Assembly: GCA_038373865.1 (NCBI GenBank)
Contig: JAXGGA010002238.1
Coordinates: 62,001 to 126,000, forward strand
DNA from: Uloborus plumipes
Taxonomy: Eukaryota > Arthropoda > Arachnida > Araneae > Uloboridae
Length of the DNA: 64,000 nt
Direction: 5' to 3'
This document shows, piece after piece, positions 63,201 through 64,000 of the stretch. The notes under the pieces were generated by a model. That model ran no database searches and was not told the origin of the DNA. It saw only the letters and a program-made list of their open reading frames with translations. The position numbers and the translations under genes are program-made. The stretch's first letter is position 1. The number at the start of each line of letters is the position of its first letter.

Positions 63201-63281
63201 GGATATGAAGAAATTCCTTCTTTTACAAATGCAATAAGCAATGGTCATGTCCTTCCATGTAAAGAAGATCCAATTATATGA
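3138..63281 (+). CDS. Ptp99A-like: Receptor-type tyrosine phosphatase, Ptp99A-like, 3' twenty exons (spliced gene)
   Basis: Twenty exons join with matching phases and GT-AG borders into 915 residues plus a TGA stop. Order: half FN3 (1-38), FN3 (39-136), FN3 (137-241), one membrane helix (about 253-277), juxtamembrane linker, D1 phosphatase (about 330-560), D2 (about 610-890), short tail. D1 has the KNRY motif, WPDHGVP loop (Asp504) and [10 protein letters not shown] signature (Cys536, Arg542), so it should hydrolyse phosphotyrosine under the plasma membrane. D2 has Asp827 where Cys is expected and WPE for WPD, so it is predicted inactive. This D2 form is what I know from Ptp99A and PTPRG/PTPRZ. 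In flies Ptp99A acts in axon guidance; that role here is inference. The N-terminus is missing, so the repeat count and signal peptide are unknown. LAR-type receptors are unlikely because their D2 keeps Cys. Confidence 0.93.
3797..3936. mobile_element. PIF/Harbinger-like MITE with TTA duplication
   Basis: A 140-bp element with inverted ends GGGCCTGGCTCCACGTCAGC and its near complement, flanked by TTA at 3794-3796 and 3937-3939. GGG-starting TIRs with a 3-bp TTA/TWA duplication are the mark of PIF/Harbinger elements. It has no coding capacity. Confidence 0.75.
4262..7136. repeat. Element remnant with seven GTTAC(A/C)G(A/C)TCTGA words
   Basis: The word occurs, always on the + strand, starting near 4262, 4280, 6555, 6570, 6733, 6925 and 7123. 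A matching inverted stretch around AAAAGTGCCAATTTGA lies outside it near 4102 and 7290-7310, suggesting one old element of about 3.2 kb into which the 4322-5980 element was inserted. No ORF survives. Confidence 0.5.
4322..5980. mobile_element. TA-flanked TIR element with GGGGTAAAATGGGTCA words
   Basis: A 1659-bp non-coding element. The left end begins GGGTCAAGTGGGGGAAAATG and the right end, read inverted, GGGTCAGGTGGGGTAAAATG. TA flanks both sides (4320-4321, 5981-5982). The terminal word recurs inside near 4348, 4690, 5735 and 5757 in both orientations. The flanks rejoin into a regular ATGAGATACATATTA-type tandem, confirming the insertion point. Confidence 0.8.
7319..7880. repeat. Tandem array, 2.5 copies of about 220-250 bp
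   Basis: TAGTTTTCTAAAAGTCAACT recurs at 7356, 7604 and 7822. Each unit also carries a C/T-rich stretch, CAGAAAT plus AAATAAAT runs, and the shared block TTGACATCAGCAGCCGATAG. The copies are in direct orientation and diverged by a few per cent. Confidence 0.85.
7881..9100. other. AT-rich intron, nothing recognised
   Basis: Simple AAATAAAT runs and poly-T. A weak frame at 8364-8603 follows a possible acceptor but encodes nothing recognisable and has no FN3 or linker character. Confidence 0.6.
9104..9472. mobile_element. Mariner-like MITE, TA-flanked
   Basis: A 369-bp sequence whose right end, inverted, reads CGAGGGCTGTTCAATAAAG. Its left end GGTTGCTCAATAAAG is a shortened copy of this. TA is present at 9102-9103 and 9473-9474. 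CGAGGG-type ends with TA duplication are typical of mariner-like elements. It contains a TGACGTCA near 9225. Confidence 0.55.
10152..10455. mobile_element. TA-flanked MITE with about 65-bp inverted repeats
   Basis: A 304-bp element. Its ends GGGCAGGGATTCAAG and inverted GGCAGGAATTCAAG continue as imperfect arms through CAATCGCTACTGGAA and GAATTACA. TA duplicates at 10150-10151 and 10456-10457. No coding sequence. Confidence 0.75.
10500..11060. mobile_element. Decayed hAT-like element with internal short tandem repeats
   Basis: The left TACCAAAGATGGATACTAAG and the right GGATCCGTCC-type end with CTTGCTTTGGTA are inverted copies. The interior consists of diverged units of about 100 bp around TTTTCGAAATTGAAGTT and GCAATTTT, the repeat seen in other elements here. 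The frame at 10707-11018 on the - strand is an artefact of that repeat. Confidence 0.4.
12140..12590. repeat. Degenerate TTCGAAATTGAAGT repeat cluster
   Basis: About four diverged units: a G/C-rich TCTCCCGGCAATTTTTCGAAA-like half and an AAAACGCAATTTTTGACGATC-like half with spacing near 100 bp. This is the same repeat as at 18400-18740, 21840-22880, 25690-25890 and 49590-49720. Confidence 0.55.
12998..13195 (+). CDS. RPTP exon 2: front half of FN3 repeat
   Basis: Acceptor CTTGCAG, donor GTATGT; phase 1 in, phase 1 out. The joined peptide [20 protein letters not shown] then [20 protein letters not shown] shows the P-x-x-P/L start, the W of strand B and the Y-x-I-x-Y of strand C typical of FN3. 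It is 9.7 kb downstream of the preceding exon. Confidence 0.95.
13612..13707 (+). CDS. RPTP exon 3: rear half of FN3 repeat
   Basis: Acceptor TTTTCAAACAG, donor GTAGGT; phase 1 in and out. It encodes [20 protein letters not shown] and on to IITDVQ, the Y-x-V-x-V strand F, the N-x-G turn and closing strand G that complete the repeat begun in exon 2. Confidence 0.94.
14107..14276. mobile_element. hAT-type MITE, 170 bp
   Basis: The ends TAGTGGCGTAGC and inverted CAGTGGCGTAGC are flanked by CCTTTGCC (14099-14106) and CCTTTGTC (14277-14284), an 8-bp target duplication with one change. CAGTGGCGTAGC-type ends with 8-bp duplications indicate the hAT superfamily. Non-coding. Confidence 0.8.
14425..14620 (-). 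mobile_element. tRNA-derived SINE-like sequence
   Basis: On the - strand, 14531-14600 has an A-box-like GGTTGCTCAGAGGTAGA and a perfect-looking B box GGTTCGATTCC, with a T-arm CGGGTTCGATTCCCG. The acceptor ends do not pair and the anticodon arm is poor, so it is not a functional tRNA. The following - strand sequence would be the SINE body. Confidence 0.5.
14727..14780 (+). mobile_element. Left end of a hAT-like element (CAGGGTCGGACTGGCC)
   Basis: The end begins CAGGGTCGGACTGGCC and continues GGGCATTCGGGCAAATGCCC. A matching right end lies at 28009. Flanks AACGGTTC and TTTGCACG do not agree, so the two may be ends of different copies or of one element broken by nested insertions. Confidence 0.45.
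14915..15830. repeat. GC-rich tandem array, about nine units of 100-120 bp
   Basis: GCTTCGGCGCCCCTGAGG or a variant recurs near 15007, 15083, 15215, 15321, 15440, 15562, 15667 and 15774. Each unit adds CTTCCAAAGCTTCAAGGGGC, a CCCTTCTCCCCGACCGATG stretch, and CACTCGCCTTTCTTAAAACG. The frames here on both strands are repeat by-products and encode no known protein. Confidence 0.88.
16099..20938. mobile_element. 4.84-kb hAT-type element with perfect 8-bp target duplication
   Basis: The left end CAGGGGCGGACTGGCTC and the right end inverted CAGGGGCGGACTGGCC are flanked by ACTATAAC at 16091-16098 and again at 20939-20946. No transposase frame remains. The interior is AT-rich and holds a nested second hAT (18303-18801), poly-G and a GA microsatellite (19127-19141). 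It is non-autonomous or heavily decayed. Confidence 0.85.
18303..18801. mobile_element. Nested hAT-type element, 499 bp
   Basis: The left end CAGTGGCGTACATATG and the right end inverted TAAGGGCGTATATAT are flanked by CGTCTAGC (18295-18302) and CCTCTAGC (18802-18809), 7 of 8 matching. It carries units of the TTCGAAATTGAAGT repeat and sits inside the 16099-20938 element, so it inserted later. Confidence 0.72.
21137..23105. mobile_element. hAT-like element, 1969 bp, with internal satellite
   Basis: The ends CAGTGTTTCTTTCAG and its inverted copy are flanked by GGGCAGTT (21129-21136) and GGGCAGTC (23106-23113). Near both ends are poly-G/poly-C and CTCCGG blocks. 21840-22880 is a run of roughly ten diverged units of about 100 bp. 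No transposase. Confidence 0.75.
21840..22880. repeat. Degenerate tandem array with TTTTCGAAATTGAAGTCCT core
   Basis: Units recur about every 100 bp: a core AATTTTCGAAATTGAAGTCC, then a GCAATT-GTAG-GACGATC-TTTGATGA-like block and a G-rich GGGAAAGGGA stretch. Frames on either strand here are by-products. Confidence 0.75.
23724..23934. mobile_element. hAT-type MITE, 211 bp
   Basis: The ends CAAGGGCGAATCCAG and GGATCCTCCCTTG are flanked by GCATCCAC (23716-23723) and GCATTCAC (23935-23942). It is the same family as 30995-31335; both share CCAGCTTCTG and a CTATATTT-GG-C-GTTAAG stretch. Confidence 0.78.
24352..24965. repeat. Long inverted repeat (foldback), arms about 190 bp
   Basis: 24352-24560 and 24775-24965 are inverted, imperfect copies sharing AAAAAGTTGTCACT, CATAGTTACCAAAAAA, GGTC(C/T)GCCGG and ATAAAT-ATG-GTAAAG. 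The outermost 30 bp no longer align. It is probably a TIR element that lost its right end before the 24976 insertion. Confidence 0.72.
24976..25663. mobile_element. hAT-type element, 688 bp
   Basis: The left end CAGGGACGGCATTTCACC and the right end inverted CAGGGGCGACAAATAAGG are flanked by TCTCCTAC (24968-24975) and TCCCCTAC (25664-25671). Non-coding; contains a 20-bp perfect hairpin. Confidence 0.72.
25148..25194. repeat. Perfect 20-bp hairpin, 7-nt loop
   Basis: Arms 25148-25167 and 25175-25194 (TTTTCTTGTAACGAGCTATA and its complement) surround ACACTGC. Arms are identical inside an old element, which is unusual. Confidence 0.9.
25690..26228. repeat. Repeat units and an orphan hAT-like right end
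   Basis: 25690-25890 has about two units of the TTCGAAATTGAAGT-type repeat. 26190-26223 ends with CCCCCCTTATAGACGCCCTTG, a hAT-like right terminus. No left terminus or target duplication was found for it. Confidence 0.4.
27411..27646 (+). mobile_element. Remnant of a non-LTR retrotransposon C-terminus
   Basis: [16 protein letters not shown], then after a 1-nt frame change [24 protein letters not shown] followed by a C-x2-C-x9-H-x4-C zinc-knuckle-like end is characteristic of the region downstream of reverse transcriptase or RNase H in many LINEs. It is short, shifted and without upstream domains: a dead fragment. Confidence 0.55.
28168..29962. mobile_element. TA-flanked TIR element carrying a nested element
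   Basis: The left end GGATGGGTCGAAG and the right end inverted GGGTGGGTCGAAA are followed on both sides by TACCTCTCAAAAGTTGTA. TA lies at 28166-28167 and 29963-29964. The interior has a diverged duplicated block (28378-28437 and 29596-29655), with a second element inserted after the first copy. Confidence 0.75.
28440..29556. mobile_element. Nested TA-flanked element with GTAACGGACTTGA words
   Basis: The ends TGGGTCATTTTCA and its inverted copy continue to GCTTACATTT on both sides; TA lies at 28438-28439 and 29557-29558. The word GTAACGGACTTGA and variants recur near 28775, 28797, 28812, 28970 and 29158, plus an inverted copy near 28632. No ORF. Confidence 0.68.
30048..30232 (+). CDS. RPTP exon 4: front half of membrane-proximal FN3
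   Basis: Acceptor TCTGTTTAG, donor GTAAGT; phase 1 in, phase 0 out. It encodes [20 protein letters not shown] then QWERP and [10 protein letters not shown], an FN3 first half with the conserved Trp and the Y-x-I-x-Y-R strand C. NLT is a possible N-glycosylation site. A 16.3-kb transposon-filled intron precedes it. Confidence 0.93.
30995..31335. mobile_element. hAT-type MITE, 341 bp
   Basis: The left end CAAGGGCGGATCCAG and the right end inverted CAGGAGCGAATCCAG are flanked by TACTGGGG (30987-30994) and TATTGGGG (31336-31343). Same family as 23724-23934. Confidence 0.78.
31362..31626. mobile_element. TA-flanked MITE, CAGACATGTG ends
   Basis: A 265-bp sequence with inverted ends CAGACATGTG and TA on both sides (31360-31361, 31627-31628). 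TTCAGTATTTTT follows near both ends in direct orientation. Confidence 0.6.
31629..33651. other. AT-rich intron, nothing recognised
   Basis: Poly-G at 31853-31870 and 32658-32668 and poly-T stretches. CCCCTCGATGTACCCCTGG near 32692-32710 looks like a decayed hAT end but no partner was found. Confidence 0.5.
33652..33792. mobile_element. hAT-type MITE, 141 bp
   Basis: The ends CAGGGCTGATGAGAGGC and inverted CAGGGTTGCCGAGAGTC are flanked by GTCTCTGG and GTCCCTGT, 6 of 8 matching. Confidence 0.6.
34484..34613 (+). CDS. RPTP exon 5: rear half of membrane-proximal FN3
   Basis: Acceptor TTTTCTTTTTAG, donor GTAAAT; phase 0 in, phase 1 out. It encodes [20 protein letters not shown] and on to [13 protein letters not shown]-x-x-x-x-x-Y-E-V-K-I is the strand F core and SESKKIF the last strand. 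NLT is a second possible glycosylation site. Confidence 0.93.
34808..35238. mobile_element. hAT-type MITE, 431 bp
   Basis: The ends CATAGGTGGCTCGTAC and inverted CATAGGTGGCGGGTGTAC are flanked by ATCTTTAT and ATCGATAT, 6 of 8 matching. It lies in the intron just before the transmembrane exon. Confidence 0.65.
35742..35853 (+). CDS. RPTP exon 6: transmembrane segment
   Basis: Acceptor CATATTGCAG, donor GTTAGT; phase 1 in, phase 2 out. It encodes a Ser-rich stalk, [20 protein letters not shown] and then a hydrophobic run to FLVWR. The 25-residue uncharged stretch with a following Trp-Arg stop-transfer marks a single type I membrane helix. Confidence 0.95.
36418..36470. repeat. Short triplicate, CTTTATGCTACAGCA
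   Basis: Three direct copies of CACTTTATGCTACAGCA with a small spacer between the first two. Confidence 0.85.
37812..37843 (+). CDS. Candidate 32-nt alternative juxtamembrane exon (microexon)
   Basis: It has acceptor TTCATTTGCAG and donor GTGAAA. Entering in phase 2 it completes the Arg codon after the membrane helix and encodes [11 protein letters not shown], leaving in phase 1. These are exactly the phases of the 42356-42435 exon, so it could replace that exon in frame; used together with it, the frame would break. Read through the donor it ends at TAA after GETL, giving a receptor without phosphatase domains; an AATAAA lies at 38268. A pyrimidine-rich stretch (37862-37925) follows. The call rests on phase, splice sites and a basic juxtamembrane peptide; no transcript evidence is available here. 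Confidence 0.42.
39600..39930 (+). mobile_element. CR1-like LINE 3' remnant, + strand
   Basis: Broken frames read [27 protein letters not shown] and [11 protein letters not shown], the same series as in the two - strand copies. Several stops and shifts: a dead, older copy. Confidence 0.65.
41324..42140. mobile_element. TIR element CATACCTGCCAAC, 817 bp
   Basis: The ends CATACCTGCCAACTTGTACG and inverted CATACCTGCCAACATGTCTA are flanked by TCTGTC at 41318-41323 and 42141-42146. The interior near the left end repeats TGTACG/CGTACG. Non-coding. The 6-bp duplication does not match the hAT 8 bp. Confidence 0.75.
42356..42435 (+). CDS. RPTP exon 7: juxtamembrane linker
   Basis: Acceptor TTAAATTTTAG, donor GTAATT; phase 2 in, phase 1 out. 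It encodes [20 protein letters not shown] and on to [20 protein letters not shown] recalls the conserved juxtamembrane stretch of Ptp99A-type receptors; the Tyr cluster and basic RKR follow the membrane helix directly. Confidence 0.93.
43639..43736 (+). CDS. RPTP exon 8: linker into D1
   Basis: Acceptor TTTATTTTAG, donor GTAAGG; phase 1 in, phase 0 out. It encodes [20 protein letters not shown] and on to [10 protein letters not shown]. The F-S-K-E-Y-E end is the helix that leads into a PTP domain. Confidence 0.93.
43837..43930 (+). CDS. RPTP exon 9: start of D1
   Basis: Acceptor CTTACAG, donor GTGAGT; phase 0 in, phase 1 out. It ends [11 protein letters not shown], the KNRY phosphotyrosine-recognition motif that opens PTP catalytic domains. 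The split codon becomes Tyr of AYDHSRV in the next exon. Confidence 0.95.
44042..44121 (+). CDS. RPTP exon 10: D1 core
   Basis: Acceptor TTTTGCTAG, donor GTAAGT; phase 1 in, phase 0 out. It encodes [20 protein letters not shown] then INANYID, the D-x-S-R-V and D-Y-I-N-A-N-Y-I-D motifs of PTP domains. Confidence 0.96.
44306..44750 (-). mobile_element. CR1-like LINE, 5'-truncated 3' end
   Basis: The - strand encodes [20 protein letters not shown] then [20 protein letters not shown] and a basic tail. LERVQ-RAT-L-L-YD-RL is the conserved thumb region that follows CR1/L2-type reverse transcriptase. The stop at 44512 and loss of the later part show decay. The 3' tail ends in an ATTTGTAT-like repeat. 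It lies in the intron between exons 10 and 11. Confidence 0.75.
45105..45239 (+). CDS. RPTP exon 11: D1 core
   Basis: Acceptor ATTTTTTCAG, donor GTAAGT; phase 0 both sides. It encodes [20 protein letters not shown] then [20 protein letters not shown] and VERGR. Y-I-x-T-Q-G-P and F-W/Y-x-M-I-W-E are standard PTP motifs. Confidence 0.96.
46489..46623 (+). CDS. RPTP exon 12: D1 core
   Basis: Acceptor ATTTATATAG, donor GTAAGA; phase 0 both sides. It begins RKCDMYWP, the K-C-x-x-Y-W-P motif of D1, and continues with the beta strands to VIRNSKVKK. Confidence 0.95.
46957..47690. mobile_element. Repeat element remnant, GGGTCATTCCATGTCAA start
   Basis: It starts GAGGGTCATTCCATGTCAAG and runs as a moderately GC-balanced block to TTATTCCACGTGAAATCAA near 47672-47690, a related word. 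Frames on the - strand (47230-47535) are not recognisable. The type of element is uncertain. Confidence 0.4.
47691..49164. other. AT-rich intron, nothing recognised
   Basis: No inverted ends, repeats or coding signals noticed before the acceptor of exon 13. Confidence 0.5.
49165..49316 (+). CDS. RPTP exon 13: D1 WPD loop and catalytic Cys
   Basis: Acceptor TTCTTTCATAG, donor GTAAAA; phase 0 in, phase 2 out. It encodes [20 protein letters not shown], with the general-acid Asp504, then GGGPVIVHC with nucleophile Cys536. The intron cuts the Ser codon right after the Cys. Confidence 0.97.
49508..49778. mobile_element. hAT-type MITE, 271 bp, perfect 8-bp duplication
   Basis: The left end CAAGGGCGGATCCAG and the right end inverted CAGGGGCGGATACAAG are flanked by ACATGCAT on both sides (49500-49507, 49779-49786). 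The interior is two units of the TTCGAAATTGAAGT-type repeat, showing where the larger arrays come from. Confidence 0.88.
51072..51207 (+). CDS. RPTP exon 14: D1 P-loop and Q-loop side
   Basis: Acceptor TTTTTGTTTAG, donor GTAAAC; phase 2 in, phase 0 out. It completes the [18 protein letters not shown] signature including Arg542, then encodes [12 protein letters not shown] with the Q-loop. All catalytic residues are present, so D1 should be active. Confidence 0.97.
53372..55096 (+). CDS. Transposase-like protein with DDD-type motifs (574 codons)
   Basis: The ATG at 53372 opens the longest frame in the window. Seen: a basic, acidic-capped N-terminus; [10 protein letters not shown], a C-x-C-x3-C motif (57-63); [15 protein letters not shown], a helix-turn-helix-like stretch (154-168); [10 protein letters not shown], a second Cys pair (264-273); then [11 protein letters not shown] (Asp324), [13 protein letters not shown] (Asp401) and [12 protein letters not shown] (Asp443 or Asp445). 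The spacing of three acidic residues fits an RNase H-fold DDE transposase, and the terminal repeats support that. I recall similar uncharacterised multi-copy arthropod proteins (possibly DUF7869-like), not confirmed. The last residues after about 557 are probably out of frame: see the 3' exon entry. Confidence 0.8.
   Translation: MSESSDEEPAEKRRRGVTNEAKYRRNVNRTARVKGESYVSFTGKQVPVLEKPNFITCNCKMKCYLNINEHVINETWGYFHKLENKNSQDTYIQTLIEISEVMRRTKNQNHAEEKTSSVENSEREAFKRNYSYKYNLKISGELKHVCKNVFMKIHGISHNRLGRICQLLCTNTTPKDERGQNRSGNAISGHICALIHEQISKFEVKETHYGEKRRKYLDSRLNITKMHELFINDHPNLKDVVKYNFYYLYFRENFGYSFGRPQVDVCSQCESLKANLKDQTLDDYTKREAAAELMVHKRRATKFYANLKEASKNEDNETAALCFDYMQNLPLPNIPVQEIFYMRQLWVNVFSIHDLKSSKSKIYLYHEGEGNKSPNEVCSFLLHYIQTEIPVTVKKLILFSDGPSGQNKNHTVVRFLMNLCDKGRFDEIIHNFPVRGHSFSPCDRDFGSIKRVIRRVDRIYTPDEYSELILKASKTSRFTIHRVTPKDIFNFKTWWPRYYKKITHSDETSGRGIPKDEKDIFKISTYKQFIYNNRSHGRVVVKPHIDGFVESTFSLLKNKISQNCLLKGHILQER
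55200..55343 (+). CDS. Likely second exon of the transposase-like gene
   Basis: Acceptor ATCATTATAG precedes 55200. The frame encodes [20 protein letters not shown] and on to VYDNE with a TAG stop. The donor AAAG/GTGAGA after 55092 pairs with it in phase 0, but only from the frame that reads [13 protein letters not shown] (55054-55092), one step off the main ORF. A one-base loss in the A6 run at 55039-55044 would explain this. An AATAAA follows near 55410. Confidence 0.6.
   Translation, partial: VPINVKKIRDLNNLKQYLIGYENFYTSILNWPTTNSENIVEMVYDNE
56059..57460. mobile_element. TIR element with GTTATTGACCAC-like words
   Basis: The left GGGGAAACAGTATAGTTATT and the right inverted GAGGAAACAGTATAGCTATT frame about 1.4 kb. 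Variants of TTATTGACCA recur inside (56268-56310). No clear target duplication. The frames at 56754-56972 and 57082-57303 are unrecognisable. Confidence 0.6.
57474..57705. mobile_element. Tc1/mariner-like MITE, 232 bp
   Basis: The ends CACTGCTCAAAACAATTAGG and inverted CACTGCTCAAAACAATTTGG are flanked by TA (57472-57473, 57706-57707). It lies 200 bp before the acceptor of exon 15. Confidence 0.85.
57906..58070 (+). CDS. RPTP exon 15: end of D1 and inter-domain linker
   Basis: Acceptor CTCTTTCAG, donor GTAAAC; phase 0 both sides. [20 protein letters not shown] is the last helix of D1 (Q-Y-x-F-x-H-x-A-L-L-E); the rest is a polar linker ending [10 protein letters not shown] 6.7-kb intron with a whole transposon separates it from exon 14. 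Confidence 0.95.
58256..58426 (+). CDS. RPTP exon 16: start of D2
   Basis: Acceptor TTGATTTTAG, donor GTATCT; phase 0 both sides. It encodes [20 protein letters not shown], then the degenerate KNRN motif and [12 protein letters not shown]. The Tyr of KNRY is Asn here, an early sign of a non-catalytic domain. Confidence 0.94.
58537..58665 (+). CDS. RPTP exon 17: D2 core
   Basis: Acceptor TTATTTTAG, donor GTATTG; phase 0 both sides. It encodes [20 protein letters not shown] then [20 protein letters not shown] and DEK. Y-I-x-T-Q-x-P and F-W-x-M-V-W-D identify the PTP fold. Confidence 0.95.
58739..59010 (+). CDS. RPTP exon 18: D2 core with altered active site
   Basis: Acceptor ATCATTTTTAG, donor GTAACT; phase 0 in, phase 2 out. 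It runs from EYPCYWP through CSGWPECC to GPMVVVD. The WPD acid is Glu796 and the position of the catalytic Cys is Asp827, with Val in place of the preceding His. The intron falls in the codon after Asp827, as in D1. Confidence 0.96.
59011..60540. other. Intron between exons 18 and 19, first half
   Basis: AT-rich with a moderately complex block (59150-59460) and poly-A at 60464-60482. No element ends or coding signals recognised. Confidence 0.5.
60541..60690. repeat. Small inverted-repeat element
   Basis: AACCAGTCTGCATAACTTTG plus TGCCACTTC on the left and its imperfect inverted copy on the right (60651-60683). Likely a foldback MITE; target duplication unclear. Confidence 0.55.
60710..61723. 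mobile_element. TIR element CAGGGCTGCCAAC, 1014 bp
   Basis: The left end CAGGGCTGCCAACTACTACA and the right end inverted CAGGGCTGCCAACTTTATTA are flanked by CTGTATT (60703-60709, 61724-61730). ACTACGC/ACTACAC words repeat near the ends. A CpG-rich core (60945-61070) and poly-G (61616-61632) are inside. Non-coding. Confidence 0.78.
61793..62285 (-). mobile_element. CR1-like LINE, 5'-truncated, open 3' frame
   Basis: On the - strand an open frame from about 62276 to 61863 reads [20 protein letters not shown] then [20 protein letters not shown] and [38 protein letters not shown], stop. This is the reverse transcriptase thumb and C-terminus of CR1/L2-type LINEs. The 3' end carries three ATTTGT units, the usual simple tail of this class. 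It is the best-kept of three copies here. Confidence 0.85.
62412..62547 (+). CDS. RPTP exon 19: D2 pseudo-signature
   Basis: Acceptor TTTGTTTCAG, donor GTAAAT; phase 2 in, phase 0 out. It completes [15 protein letters not shown], where the signature Arg is Gln, and encodes [19 protein letters not shown], the typical end of D2. Confidence 0.96.
63153..63281 (+). CDS. RPTP exon 20: terminal exon, C-terminus and stop
   Basis: Acceptor TTTTCTTTTCAG before 63153; phase 0. [20 protein letters not shown] is the last D2 helix, followed by a short tail ending CKEDPII and TGA. There is no long C-terminal extension, unlike the Gln-rich tail I recall for fly Ptp99A. Confidence 0.95.
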   Translation, partial: DDYYFLYRAVKEGLLDGYEEIPSFTNAISNGHVLPCKEDPII

Positions 63282-64000
63282 AGTTTTCCTCCTGTGCTGT
63301 ACATAAACAACTCTTGATTGTATATTTTTTGTGCCTCATACAAAGTGGCAATCAGGACTACAAAACCTCGCTATTTTTCACAATGTGGAGGATGGTTTGT
63401 AATGTTGTGTAGCATATTGTTATGTGATACAAGCTATTTTCTAAAAAGAAATAGATAGCAAATTGATGACAATCCAGTCAGTATGATGAATTTCATCAGG
63501 GTAAAAAGTTCAATTTGTTATTTTGTTACTGTTAAAATTTTATATTCATGATGTCACCAAGAATATATTACTCAGGGGTGGAAAATCTTCACCAACTCGA
63601 CCAGTTTTGAAACTTGATACATCCTAATGCAAAATCACAGAATTTTAGAGGTTTGCACCAAAATTGCAATATTTTTTCAGTATATTCTGTTAAGGAAATA
63701 AATATAAGTTAATCGCGATTTTTTTCTGAAATGAAAAGGACGAATTATTCACTTTCATGCATTTTTAGTGCTATCATTTGAAGGTCCATAACAAGACCTT
63801 TAATGTCATTTAGTCCCTTGAGCTGTTTTGACTTCCAAGTTTTTCTATCATATTGATGATTAAACCTTTAAGAGTTTCAATATTCCAACAAATGAAACAA
63901 TGTTATCAACAGTTAGATTTTTTGTGATCATTTGAATAAGTAGTTTTTCTGCTAGCATTAAAGAAGAACACAAAGTGGCATTTAAAGAATTTCAATGAAA
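63282..64000 (+). other. 3' UTR of the phosphatase gene (partial)
   Basis: AT-rich sequence after the TGA with no further reading frame. An AATAAA lies at 63697-63702, followed by T/G-rich sequence, so polyadenylation near 63720-63740 is possible; the UTR may also run past the window end. Confidence 0.6.
63697..63702 (+). promoter_or_regulatory. Candidate polyadenylation signal
   Basis: AATAAA 416 nt after the stop codon of the phosphatase gene. It is the only perfect hexamer I saw in the 3' UTR; usage is not proven. Confidence 0.45.

Noticed and set aside
1..64000. CRISPR arrays, operons, ribosome binding sites or a gene promoter
   Set aside because: The window is eukaryotic intron-exon sequence; the tandem arrays have transposon context, and the 5' end of the gene is not in view.

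Overview
The window comes from an animal nuclear genome: AT-rich, long GT-AG introns, scattered small exons, dense DNA transposons and LINE ends. The one host gene is a type III-like receptor tyrosine phosphatase with FN3 repeats. The D2 signature (V-V-D-R-F-G-G-T-Q) is the form I associate with arthropod Ptp99A and the related vertebrate PTPRG/PTPRZ group. An arthropod is therefore likely and an arachnid plausible, but the exact species cannot be read from the sequence.

Host gene: twenty + strand exons between 3138 and 63281 join in one frame without a break (2748 nt, 915 residues plus stop). In order they encode half an FN3 repeat, two complete FN3 repeats, a transmembrane segment, a juxtamembrane linker, a catalytically intact D1 phosphatase domain and a D2 domain whose catalytic Cys is Asp. 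The 5' end of the gene (signal peptide, any Ig domain, earlier FN3, promoter) lies outside the window or was not recognised. A 32-nt candidate alternative exon (37812-37843) has exactly the phases needed to replace the juxtamembrane exon.

Introns: 1-3137 holds a (GT)n run and a CpG-rich block flanked by a 65-bp direct repeat. Intron 1 (3253-12997) holds a Harbinger-like MITE, a nest of elements with iterated internal words, a tandem array and TA-flanked MITEs. The 16.3-kb intron 3 (13708-30047) is almost entirely nested hAT-type elements, several with near-perfect 8-bp target duplications, plus two kinds of satellite-like arrays. The introns between 35854 and 49164 are cleaner: a LINE end, a TIR element, another LINE end, and a small hAT MITE further on at 49508. 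Intron 51208-57905 carries the most notable insert, a 2.75-kb transposon with 30-bp perfect inverted repeats and a 574-codon ORF. The last long intron (59011-62411) carries a 1-kb TIR element and a third LINE end.

How it works together: the receptor should sense extracellular ligands through FN3 repeats and dephosphorylate phosphotyrosine through D1, while D2 is a regulatory or binding pseudo-phosphatase. Four introns sit at matching places in D1 and D2, a visible record of domain duplication. The transposons share no function with the gene; they account for most of its length.
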